In this document: positions 1 through 7,684 of the stretch, in pieces | Layout: each line of letters begins with the position of its first letter | How positions within the stretch are numbered: the first letter of the stretch is position 1 | Assembly: GCA_001275005.1 (NCBI GenBank) | Contig: JWZX01002317.1 | Span: forward strand, 1-17,335 | Source of the DNA: Chrysochromulina tobinii | Taxonomy: Eukaryota; Haptophyta; Prymnesiales; Chrysochromulinaceae | Reading direction: 5' to 3' | DNA: 17,335 nucleotides | Program-made: the position numbers and the translations under genes | Notes under the pieces: model-generated | The model's input: only the letters and a program-made list of their open reading frames with translations | What the model was told of the DNA's origin: nothing | Database searches by the model: none

Positions 1-236
1 CGCCCCCCCTGCCCTTCTACCTGCAGCCGCGCGGCGCCATCACAGTCAAGGGCAAGGGTATCATGGAGACGCATTTCCTGCTGCGCCGCGGTGACGTCAT
101 TTCGCCCGACGAGATGCTCGGCCCGTCGTCACCGCCGCGCACATTCGACAGCGGCTCCTCCAAGAACAGCAGCTTGAAGAACGCCATCGTTGGCCCCGTG
201 ACCGTGACTGGTGACGATTGGTATGGTATGTTGTGA
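1..236 (+). CDS. Class III adenylyl/guanylyl cyclase, C-terminal end (5' partial)
   Basis: Reading from base 3, 77 residues run to a TGA at 234-236; the gene begins upstream of the window. The segment PRGAITVKGKGIMETHFLL is the hallmark C-terminal end of class III nucleotidyl cyclase catalytic domains, where the pattern RG-x-(hydrophobic)-x-V-K-G-K-G-x-M-x-T-x-F-L forms the last strands of the fold. Such enzymes make cAMP or cGMP from ATP or GTP. The metal-binding and purine-selecting residues lie upstream, so substrate and membrane topology cannot be judged. About 50 Ser/Pro-rich residues follow the domain and look like a disordered tail. The last codons contain GT dinucleotides (for example near 210), so a further 3' exon is possible, but the in-frame stop is the simplest end. 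Confidence 0.88.
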   Translation, partial: PPLPFYLQPRGAITVKGKGIMETHFLLRRGDVISPDEMLGPSSPPRTFDSGSSKNSSLKNAIVGPVTVTGDDWYGML

Positions 237-567
237 TCCGGTGCGAGCCGAACCGGCCGCCACCCAAGAAGGGAGGCGCGTGGCCTTTGGCGGTGCGGCG
301 TCTGCGCAGTGACTGGCGCCAGGGGACAGCGCACGCACCACCCAGCGCCATGGCATGTGTGCCGACGGTTCCGCCACGCAAAAATGCATCGATTAGCTTG
401 ATTAGATTGCGACTCTAGGACTGAGGGACTTGACTTGACTTGACTGACTTGACTGTAGAGGGGATGGCGGGGAACTGAGGGGGAACTTTTTTTCCTTGAG
501 AACTTTCTATCCTAAATTGGTTTATTGACGGAACATGTCTTGATAGCCATCGACTGTGCTGGCGTCG
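237..567. other. Intergenic region between cyclase end and AlkB-like gene
   Basis: This 331-bp stretch should contain the cyclase 3' UTR and the promoter/5' UTR of the dioxygenase. It turns AT-richer after about 380. It holds a GACTT/GACT simple repeat (listed separately) and a T-run near 487-493. No convincing gene, TATA box or RNA gene was seen; the short ORFs here have no recognisable content. Confidence 0.6.
427..454. repeat. GACTT/GACT short tandem repeat
   Basis: Three GACTT units are followed by GACT, GACTT and GACT. The tract lies about 113 bp upstream of the AlkB-like start codon. Related GACT-type motifs occur upstream of the topoisomerase gene and between the glucosidase II beta and chromodomain genes. 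It may be an ordinary simple repeat or a promoter-associated element. Confidence 0.8.
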
Positions 568-1774
568 ATGCCGCGCTCCAAGTCCGAGCCGTCTCGTAAG
601 CGAGCGCGGCCCGAGGACGAGGTGCCAGAGGCGTCGTCGCTGCAAGACCTCGTCGAGCAAGCCGAGATCGACGGTGTGCGCCTGCGCATGGCGTCGGGCG
701 ACTCGTGCGAGTTGGATGAGGCGGATGTGGCGCCTGTGAACGGCCTGGCTCGCTTGGACCTCGACGCCGACGACGCGCGCGCCTTCTCACTGCTACACGC
801 CGCCATCCTCGCGAAGCTCGAGGAGCGTCTTGCGGGCTGGGGAGGCGTCGGCGATCACTCCGGACGGCTCCGTGGCTACGGCTACCTGCCGGGCCACAAG
901 CAGTCCGAAGCTCACCATCGTGAAGGCGTGATCAGCATGCGCGAGTACACGGGCGCCCAGGCGGCCACGGACGCCGAGGCCAACCGCCGTGCGAGCGTCA
1001 TGCTCGACGCGTCCGATATCCCCTCGGGATTTGAGACCGCGCTCGCCAACCTGACGCGCGCGCTCACAGAGGTGTTGCCTGCCAAGTACCGCCACGTGCT
1101 CTGTGCCGACCAGCTGGTGTCGTGCCAGCCGAACTTGCACCGCGGCCGCGCCTACCTGCGCCCTCACCTCGATGAGCCGCTCCACGACGGCTTTGGTATT
1201 GTCATTGTGACCGTGGCCATCCGGGGCAGCGCACGCATCCTATTACACGAGCGTCCGTGGGATGCCGAGCGTCGTCGCGAGCTGTGGTTTCGACTGCGTG
1301 AGGGGCAGGCGAGTGCCGCTGCGTGCCGATGATTGATGCTGATCGGCACTCATCGCTGCTGATCACCGCTGATCGTCACTGATCGCCTCTGATCGCCTCT
1401 GATCGCCTCTGATCGCCTCTGATCGCCTCTGATCGCAGGCGTACGCACTGAGCGGCGATGCGCGCAACACAACGCTCCATGGCGTCCTCGCCGACATGCC
1501 CGCGCGCGAGTCGCTCAACCTGCGATTCGGCTTGCATGCAGCCGACGCAGCGCAGCCGTTGTCCGCGTGGGACGAAGTGGAGCGCCACTGGCCCCCGAGC
1601 GCCGTACCGAGCGCCGTACCGAGCGCGGCGGCGGCGGCGGAGCCGGCCCTGGCGGCTACCCGCTGCGCCCCCGCGCCCCCCAGCGGCTTGTCGACCAACT
1701 TCCTTGAGAGGAGCGTCGCCGCGCCGAGCCGGAGCCACGGGAGCCCAGCTGAACTTAGAACGTTTTACGACTGA
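568..1774 (+). CDS. AlkB-like Fe(II)/2-oxoglutarate-dependent dioxygenase, two exons
   Basis: Exons 568-1308 and 1439-1774 join to a 358-residue protein; the first in-frame ATG is at 568. Visible motifs are those of AlkB-type oxygenases: H200-x-D202 (in RPHLDEP) and H261 (in LHGV) as iron ligands, then R270-ESLNL-R276, the R-x5-R pair that binds 2-oxoglutarate and substrate. The Arg pair and third iron ligand lie in exon 2, so the splice is required for a complete active site. AlkB proteins oxidatively remove alkyl groups from DNA, RNA or protein; the target here cannot be deduced. A basic stretch near residues 10-18 (RKRARPEDE) could be a nuclear signal. The C-terminus has a low-complexity PSAVPSAVPSAAAAA segment and no family similarity I recognise. 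The fold assignment is strong; the substrate is unknown. Confidence 0.85.
1309..1438 (+). other. GC-AG intron inside the AlkB-like gene
   Basis: The donor reads CAG|GCGAGT and the acceptor GATCGCAG|GCG. It is a phase 0 intron of 130 bp. Reading through gives a stop soon after (AAACR then TGA at 1330-1332). Removing it restores AYALSGDAR followed by LHGV and R-x5-R, which completes the dioxygenase signature. A nearby GTGAGG donor at 1298 puts exon 2 in the wrong frame. The hexamer CAGGCG sits at both splice junctions (1306-1311 and 1436-1441), so the exact cut is confirmed only by frame and motif. Confidence 0.82.
1331..1438. repeat. 10-bp minisatellite filling the intron
   Basis: From 1331 the sequence keeps a 10-bp register. 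Six diverged units (1331-1380) lead into five identical GATCGCCTCT units (1381-1430) and a truncated GATCGCAG that provides the 3' splice site. Nine of the units contain GATC. Copies become uniform toward the 3' end, as expected for expansion from that side. Confidence 0.92.
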
Positions 1775-1973
1775 CTCGACTCCGTCCTTCGGATACCGTT
1801 CCGGTCAGCGAACTTATTCAGTAAATTAACCGCGCTACGTCGCTACTATTTAAAACTCACTGCGTGGAGACAAAGATTTTCCCGGCGTCCTTAAGGTGGC
1901 GAGCTCGAGTCCGCTCGCAGTGATTCTAACGTGTGCAACTGGAGCAACGCTGCTCTGCTGCTCACTTAACTGC
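1775..1973. other. Convergent intergenic region
   Basis: This 199-bp gap lies between the stop codons of the AlkB-like gene (+) and the nuclease-helicase gene (-), so it holds both 3' UTRs. It contains an AT-rich patch around 1805-1855. I searched it for a terminal inverted repeat matching the other side of the 1974-7500 block and found none. Confidence 0.6.
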
Positions 1974-4900
1974 TCACTCGTCAGCCATTGGGGAATCGGT
2001 TAGCGGCCTGGCGCTGGCACGTTTCTGCTTGTCCCTACGTCTGCGTTCAATGTCTTTCTTCAACGGTGCCTCCATGTCTTTCTTGGACAGGCCATCCTCC
2101 ATCACACCAGCATTTTGGCACAACTGTTCTAAATGCTGTTTGGGGATATCGAACAGGTGGGCCCACTCCAGTCTCGGAGCTGCTCTCGGCTGACAGCTAT
2201 CAATGCATGCCCGTCGCAGATCTTCTGGTATTCTGTCCTCATATCTCGCATCGCATCCTGCTTCCAGCATTCTGAGGTGATCAGGACTGATAACGTTGCC
2301 CTTCTCAAGCAGCTTGATTAATGTTGGCCAGCTGGCACCTATCTCGTCGATCAAAATCCGCATGTCGTTCGGCTCTAATGATGTCTCGCCGCAGGTGAGT
2401 TCGATTGGTGCAGTTGTCACTCCGCACGCACGCTTTTCGCGCTGCCGCGATGAAAGTCGGCCGCCGGATTCGACGTCTCCGTCCGCTCCACCTTTACGTT
2501 TGCGCGCTGGTGAATCAATCGGAGGCTCAGCCGATGGCCCCGGAAGAGGCGCGGCGGTAGCGACGTGAGCTGACATGTTATCCGCGCTTCCAGGTTGTCG
2601 CCGTAATTGCTTCCCGGTTGTCTCCGCCCGCGTATCGTAGCTGTACGCGAAGAGGCCTTGAGGCGCTTCAGAAGAGGAATCGAAGGAATATTTGCTACTT
2701 CCGACGAAGTTCTCATAGCTCACAGGCTCGAGAAGCTGTTTTCCGACGGGCTGCTCGACGATGATGAGGTGAGAAGGCCACGCGCGGGTTTTCTTGGTGA
2801 ACAGTGAAGCTGGTAGGCTCGATCCATCACCAATCTCAATGTCAGGCCCGCGGGTTGACGGCAGCGCGGATAGATCGCGTATTTCGCCTCTGACGTCGGC
2901 GTGAGCCACCGTTGCGGAGAAATTCGACAGCTCCATCTGACTAGGGCGGCGCTGAATCTTTTGCTCACGCTCGCCCAGCTTCTGAAGAATCTCACCGCAG
3001 AGTGTGCCGTCAGAAAGCAGGCAGTGGCGCAGAGCATCACCCGAGAGCCCGCAGTAGGTAGTAGTGCCGGATTCAGCAGCTTCTTTGAGAAGATCCTCGA
3101 TACCCTTGGCTGTAATCCAAGCGCCTCGCTTTTCTCTCAGGAGCTCTACAACCACCTTCTGAATCTTGGTCTTCTCTTCCAAGGCCCAACGCTCATGTTT
3201 CTTGTGACCATGTCCAATCTCCTCCTTGTGACGCTTCCAGTGGCTACCGTCCGCGTCGAGCACTAGCCACTCGTCTAAGTAGTCGACAGAATCGTCGGTG
3301 CACCTTAGCAGATACTCCACATCATCAGCAGTGCGCTCGTCATCGTTGCCATCTTTCTTGAAGCGAACCTTGACCACCGTGCACTCATACCACGTGCGTT
3401 CTTGAGCAAAGTCAAACCAGATCTTCTCGGCCTGCTTTGGGAGCCGTAGCCTCGTCAGCGCGTCATCGAGGCTCTCTCGGTCGCCAGACCCAGCCTCTTG
3501 GCTGCCCATCCACAACTTGGTTGGATAATTCTTTCGTTTGTCACCAAACCCGTGGCGATGGCTTCCACTGAGCTCCTTGAGCAGTTCAAGATCCTGAAAG
3601 ACGCTCTCATCGCCGAAGAGCTCTTGAAGCGTCTTGCCACCTCGTACATGCTCGTCCACGAGGTCGATGAGCTTCGGGTAGCTACGCACGACGTCATAGT
3701 CCTGCTTTGGCATGAGGGCTCGTACTACAGGCTTCCTTTCCTCGTCATTTTCGTCTACCCAGCCATTCCTCTCCAGAAGCTCTCGACGCATGAATGTGGC
3801 ACGTCCAGCGGTCTGTACGAGAAGGTCAAAGCTCGCTCCCTTGCTCATGAAGAGAACGAGATGGGACGGCACCCGCAGGTCCGTCACAAAGCTCTCGCCG
3901 CGCGCCATCATCGTGTAGCCGAATACTGCGATCGGATCGTTGCCTCGACCGGCATGCTCAAGCGCACACTCAAGCGCGTTGAGCACCTCATCCACACGCG
4001 CAAGACGGCCGGTCTCACCGACCTCGCGGCCTGGGCCGATGATCTTACCGCTATCGATGCTCTTGCCCCAGTCGCTCTTCGCCGTCGTGTACCACGCGCC
4101 TCCTCGCTGCCCGGCTCCAGGCGCGATGATTCTTTGCGTCCACTTAGGCAGCAGTACCTTGCCGCTCCGCGAGGATGCGACGTCAATCTCACTGCCTGAC
4201 TGCATGTCGAAGTCCTCGGCGAGACGGACCACGACGCCACGCCCACAGTACACGACAGCATGCATTGGGGGGTTCTTCGCTTGCATTTCCTCAGCCTTTT
4301 CGAAGATGCTTCCCGCCGCGTACACCCTGGTGAGAGAGATGTCGAGCACCAAGCCCTTTTTCCTCCCGCCATCATTTCTGCAAGCGTCCTCGAAGATCTT
4401 CTCGACCTGCTTGTTGATACCGAGGCTGTCTTTTCGTGTTAGGGCGGAATCGAGGAAGACCGGGCGTGATTCCATGAGTTCGTCGCCCTTCTCGTCAGGA
4501 TGCATTTCGGGATCCTCGCTTTCGAGCGGCAAGAACTGGTTCACTCCCGAATACTCCTTCCGGGATCCCTTTGGCACTGATGTCAGAAAGACTGGGCCAC
4601 GCGGCTGGGCCTTCGTCCTTGCCATCTCCAAAAAGACCGGCATGAGCGTTGCGGAAATGTTGACAATGAGCTGCGCGCCCCGATACGAGCTCGTCGTTTG
4701 TTTGAGCTTCTCAATGGCCTGCTCGAGCTTCAGGCTCCCATCTTCCGTGCGCAGCATTGCGTCAGCTTCGTCCATGAAGATGATGAAGCGGCCGTCGCCG
4801 CTGCCATCGCGCTGCAAGGATTGCAGGATGCGGTACACACTGCCCTTGGCCTCGGTAATCTGCGATGCAGTGTCAGAGACTACGATGCAATTGTAACCGA

Positions 4901-6317
4901 TCAGCATTTCTTTCCTGACCTCTTCGCTCTTGCCCTTCTCGGCGTACGCCATGCAACGCGGGTTGAGGAGATGGCCTTGTTTGTCAGCTTTGTCCAGCTG
5001 ATTGAGCGCCCGATTCACCTTGGTCGCCAGTGAGTTGCGGCCGGCGACTTTGTGGGTGATGACCACGCTCGCCGCTTGCAGCTTCTTGGCGACGCACACG
5101 CCGATGACGACGAACATGGTCTTGCCCATCTGCGTGCTACCGCCGGCGAGCATCTGCGGAATGTCGTCCGACGTGCTCAGCCGATGCGTCTTGTCGTGCA
5201 AGTAGTCCCTGATCTTGAGCATGTATTTGGGCACGTCGAAGAAGCACTGGTCCAAAATCCGATCGCGGCCAGCCTGAGCCTCTTCAGCGTCGAGGCAGCG
5301 CCACACCTCCAAAAGGCGATTGTCTGGTTGGCCGTCCTTGTAAACTAGGCCTTCGAGCAGCTCCGTAGAGTGTTGGATGGCTTCATCAGGCATTGGAGGC
5401 GTCATGCCGCCGCCGTCTTCGCCTTCCTCCTCGTCTCCACTCAGTTCGCCTCCACTCAAGTCGCCTCCGTCCTCGTCTGTGTCGGTTGGCGACGACGGCG
5501 GGTCGGGTGCCACTTCGTCGGTCTTGACAACCCCGACGGCAACGGCACGCATGTCGAGCACGCCCTGCAGCTCCTCTCTTAGTACTCGCCGCGCGTCCAA
5601 GCTCGTGCACTGCTCGTTATACGCGATCAGGATGACTCCTTCGCAGTCAGGGCAGCTCAAGTAGTCAGCCTGCTGCCCCTTATACCGATCGCGAGCTGCC
5701 TTGTTGCTGAAGAGTCGGCTATACTTCGCCTCGATGACGAAGTAGCCGACACTTCCGCGTTTCGTAGAGATGAAGTCCGGATTGGTGTTGTGACCACGCG
5801 GGTCCCGCAAGTTAGGGTATCCGGGCCGCTCCCGAACAAACTTCTTGTCTAGTGCAAACTGGTTACCGCGGTCCTCGAGTTTCTTCAGGGCGTGCTCGAT
5901 GTCGGAATGAAAGCAGGGCTCGTCTCTGTCCTCTCGCTCGGGCTCATTGAGCTCGCCGCTGAGGTAGCATCGCTTCAACTCAAGAGCGAGTTCCTGCGCA
6001 AATTTCTGAGCGCCACTCTTATCCACGTCGGGCAGCTGGCTGATCCGGCTTGCAGCTGCCTCCCATTGATAATCCTGGTAGAGCTTCAGTTCTTCTTCGT
6101 GATCGGTCTTTTTCTTGCGGAGAACATAACGCTTCATGTCGAACGGATGGGCGTCGTAGCTCTTCCCCTTCCGTGTGGCTTTCTGTCGCTCACACTCTTC
6201 ATCGTCGTCAACATGCTTGAGATCCCTTTTGCAATCTTCGATTGTGTCTTCGAGTTCCTCGATGAGATTCTTTATCTGCGGGTGAGGTCCCACTCGTGCA
6301 GCAGCCGCGTTGCTCAT
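1974..6317 (-). CDS. PD-(D/E)XK nuclease - SF2 helicase fusion protein (Z1-like), 1447 aa
   Basis: One uninterrupted frame. I take the ATG at 6315-6317 as start (MSNAAAARV); an upstream in-frame ATG at 6420-6422 adds 35 residues that look non-coding. From 6317: residues 15-35 are a predicted coiled coil. Residues ~130-265 are a PD-(D/E)XK nuclease with P180-D181, E196-A-K198 and a QxxxY motif at 215-219, as in RecB/Cas4-type nucleases. An acidic linker spans ~266-304. A superfamily 2 ATPase core follows: Walker A GSTQMGKT 393-400, DEAD 516-519, SAT 555-557. The segment FGYTMMARG (799-807) then QTAGRA (835-840) resembles the second half of Z1-domain ATPases from bacterial restriction-like loci. 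Residues ~963-1027 look Tudor-like. Basic clusters near 1270 and 1424-1433 could be nuclear signals. All key residues are present, so the gene is probably active. A DNA-cleaving translocase for defence, repair or element mobility is inference. Confidence 0.93.
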   Translation of the reverse strand: MSNAAAARVGPHPQIKNLIEELEDTIEDCKRDLKHVDDDEECERQKATRKGKSYDAHPFDMKRYVLRKKKTDHEEELKLYQDYQWEAAASRISQLPDVDKSGAQKFAQELALELKRCYLSGELNEPEREDRDEPCFHSDIEHALKKLEDRGNQFALDKKFVRERPGYPNLRDPRGHNTNPDFISTKRGSVGYFVIEAKYSRLFSNKAARDRYKGQQADYLSCPDCEGVILIAYNEQCTSLDARRVLREELQGVLDMRAVAVGVVKTDEVAPDPPSSPTDTDEDGGDLSGGELSGDEEEGEDGGGMTPPMPDEAIQHSTELLEGLVYKDGQPDNRLLEVWRCLDAEEAQAGRDRILDQCFFDVPKYMLKIRDYLHDKTHRLSTSDDIPQMLAGGSTQMGKTMFVVIGVCVAKKLQAASVVITHKVAGRNSLATKVNRALNQLDKADKQGHLLNPRCMAYAEKGKSEEVRKEMLIGYNCIVVSDTASQITEAKGSVYRILQSLQRDGSGDGRFIIFMDEADAMLRTEDGSLKLEQAIEKLKQTTSSYRGAQLIVNISATLMPVFLEMARTKAQPRGPVFLTSVPKGSRKEYSGVNQFLPLESEDPEMHPDEKGDELMESRPVFLDSALTRKDSLGINKQVEKIFEDACRNDGGRKKGLVLDISLTRVYAAGSIFEKAEEMQAKNPPMHAVVYCGRGVVVRLAEDFDMQSGSEIDVASSRSGKVLLPKWTQRIIAPGAGQRGGAWYTTAKSDWGKSIDSGKIIGPGREVGETGRLARVDEVLNALECALEHAGRGNDPIAVFGYTMMARGESFVTDLRVPSHLVLFMSKGASFDLLVQTAGRATFMRRELLERNGWVDENDEERKPVVRALMPKQDYDVVRSYPKLIDLVDEHVRGGKTLQELFGDESVFQDLELLKELSGSHRHGFGDKRKNYPTKLWMGSQEAGSGDRESLDDALTRLRLPKQAEKIWFDFAQERTWYECTVVKVRFKKDGNDDERTADDVEYLLRCTDDSVDYLDEWLVLDADGSHWKRHKEEIGHGHKKHERWALEEKTKIQKVVVELLREKRGAWITAKGIEDLLKEAAESGTTTYCGLSGDALRHCLLSDGTLCGEILQKLGEREQKIQRRPSQMELSNFSATVAHADVRGEIRDLSALPSTRGPDIEIGDGSSLPASLFTKKTRAWPSHLIIVEQPVGKQLLEPVSYENFVGSSKYSFDSSSEAPQGLFAYSYDTRAETTGKQLRRQPGSADNMSAHVATAAPLPGPSAEPPIDSPARKRKGGADGDVESGGRLSSRQREKRACGVTTAPIELTCGETSLEPNDMRILIDEIGASWPTLIKLLEKGNVISPDHLRMLEAGCDARYEDRIPEDLRRACIDSCQPRAAPRLEWAHLFDIPKQHLEQLCQNAGVMEDGLSKKDMEAPLKKDIERRRRDKQKRASARPLTDSPMADE

Positions 6318-6495
6318 GCGAGGCGTGCGTGCGTGGGAGAGGGACGCTCCCTCACGGGAACCACAGACCAGGGGCAATCCGCGGAGAGGGACCGAGCGTC
6401 CCAGTCTACAATTCTGTTTCATCCGGGACGCTCGCTTTCTTCCGGTTGCTCATTGCGGCGCCCTATGTGAAGGTTTGCCCTCAGGAACAAGTGAA
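6318..6495. promoter_or_regulatory. Shared divergent promoter region of the nuclease-helicase and coiled-coil genes
   Basis: This 178-bp gap separates two divergent start codons and must hold both 5' UTRs and promoters if the chosen starts are right. It contains GGGACGCTC at 6341-6349, its inverted copy within 6393-6402, and a third direct copy at 6425-6434. The last two pair over 10 bp (CGAGCGTCCC / GGGACGCTCG), giving a possible hairpin or a set of binding sites. No TATA box is visible. Confidence 0.5.
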
Positions 6496-7500
6496 ATGCC
6501 AGAAGAAAAAGGCACGGCAGTCCTCAGGGTCCGACACGTGTTCACTCTGGTCTTTCAAGACACTGTCCCGCTCGATGCAGCAGCCACCGCTACCCTTGCA
6601 CACGCCGATGTTGCTAGTGCCTATGCCGACGCGCTAGAGTCTTCCGAACTCCCATCGGCGCAGGCACGTGCGGATGCGGACCGTGCGCTTGCCGCTCACC
6701 GCACTGCTCTGATTGACGCCGCTAACGCGTGGCGTCGATCGACTGCTGCAGAGGCACACTATCGAGACCGCAACACGCGTGCCTATCTCATTTCCGTCTT
6801 TGCGGGCTGGGCATCGCAGACTGTGTCAGGTCTCATTCGGGAGGGGCAGCGCGCCGCGGCTAGGACCCGCAGGGCTTTACACGCTGCCGCAGCTACTCTA
6901 CGCTATGCGCCGACGACTCCACTTACTCCTGAGGAGCGGCGGGCTCTCACGGTAAAGCGCAAACGACGGCTCCATGACGATGCCGCAGCGGTTACCGCCA
7001 TACGGTGTGCCCAACGAGAACGCGCTCACCTGCTGGCGACGCGTCGCCTTGCCGCTTGCCCTGGGGCAGCCGACACGGTGGAGCGCGCCCGACTTGCTGC
7101 TCGAGCGCGTCGCGCTACTGTTGTGGGACTCGACGATCAGGTACGTGATTTGCGCCGCGCTGCTGGCATGGCCAACCACGACATCCTGCGGGTAGCACAC
7201 GAGGAGGCTCAACGAGAGGTACAGGAGTTTACCGAGCGCTCAAGGGCCGCTGCGCGCGCGTGGCGCGCGTCTGCGCTAGCACGGCGCAAGGGCACACGGG
7301 CGGAGTATGAAAGACGGGTGCAGCTGCTGCTCACGGGCGTTACGCCCCCACGGCGCTCGCGAGTACGAGCTGCTGCAGCCGAGGCCGCTGCCAATAGCGG
7401 CCCCATTGGTACTACTGGTATACATTCGGGGGAAGCGGGGCACCAGTCTGGCGCAGATGCTAGACCGGCGCTCACCCTTCCCCCAATCTTCGCCGATTAA
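6496..7500 (+). CDS. Ala/Arg-rich predicted coiled-coil protein, unknown function
   Basis: This is a 334-residue frame starting at the ATG at 6496 (MPEEKGTAVLRV) and ending with TAA at 7498-7500. The frame is open further upstream, but that part overlaps the repeat-bearing promoter and has no protein-like pattern. The protein is rich in Ala and Arg, with long helical stretches. The segment RNTRAYLISVFAGWASQTVS is the only conspicuously hydrophobic, aromatic patch; the tail is Gly/Ser/Pro-rich. I do not recognise a domain. It loosely resembles the helical connector regions of LINE-type retroelement proteins in algae, but no reverse transcriptase or endonuclease is present. It is divergent from the nuclease-helicase gene and may be its partner. 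High GC lengthens chance frames, so it could also be spurious or a remnant. Confidence 0.5.
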   Translation: MPEEKGTAVLRVRHVFTLVFQDTVPLDAAATATLAHADVASAYADALESSELPSAQARADADRALAAHRTALIDAANAWRRSTAAEAHYRDRNTRAYLISVFAGWASQTVSGLIREGQRAAARTRRALHAAAATLRYAPTTPLTPEERRALTVKRKRRLHDDAAAVTAIRCAQRERAHLLATRRLAACPGAADTVERARLAARARRATVVGLDDQVRDLRRAAGMANHDILRVAHEEAQREVQEFTERSRAAARAWRASALARRKGTRAEYERRVQLLLTGVTPPRRSRVRAAAAEAAANSGPIGTTGIHSGEAGHQSGADARPALTLPPIFAD

Positions 7501-7505
7501 CGGCC

Positions 7506-7536
7506 TGTGTTAATACGGGTGTTGTGTTAGCACGGG
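7506..7536. repeat. Imperfect 14-bp direct repeat after the coiled-coil gene
   Basis: TGTGTTAATACGGG at 7506-7519 and TGTGTTAGCACGGG at 7523-7536 differ at two positions and start 17 bp apart. They sit immediately after the stop codon, at what could be the right boundary of the 1974-7500 block, or may just be 3' UTR sequence. Confidence 0.7.
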
Positions 7537-7684
7537 CTGTGTCGGCCACACCTCCGTCCATAGCGACAGTGGCCCTCGTGCTTGGGGGTCCGGAGAGTGT
7601 GCGCGCGTTGTGTTGAACAGCAGCAGCGAGAATGGCGAGCCGCGAAAACTGCACGCCAAAGCAGTCACCCGGAGCGCGCGCACA

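Noticed and set aside
1331-1438. CRISPR-like array
   Set aside because: Repeat units are contiguous 10-mers without unique spacers and sit inside a splice-defined intron of a eukaryotic gene.
3498-4896. Long + strand open frames (233 and 318 codons)
   Set aside because: They are antisense to the helicase core, whose motifs are intact; composition is Ser/Arg-rich with no recognisable domain.
1974-6317. Bacterial contamination
   Set aside because: Flanking genes on the same contig are eukaryotic and one is spliced; the protein also has a Tudor-like segment and basic nuclear-type signals.
6318-6422. Extra N-terminal residues of the nuclease-helicase from the ATG at 6420-6422
   Set aside because: The extension is basic, low in pattern and overlaps the inverted-repeat promoter region; the ATG at 6317 gives a more natural start. 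Not excluded.
1974-7500. Polinton, Helitron or LINE element
   Set aside because: No polymerase, integrase, capsid, Rep/HUH, reverse transcriptase or terminal repeats were seen; only a loose compositional similarity of the small protein to LINE connectors.
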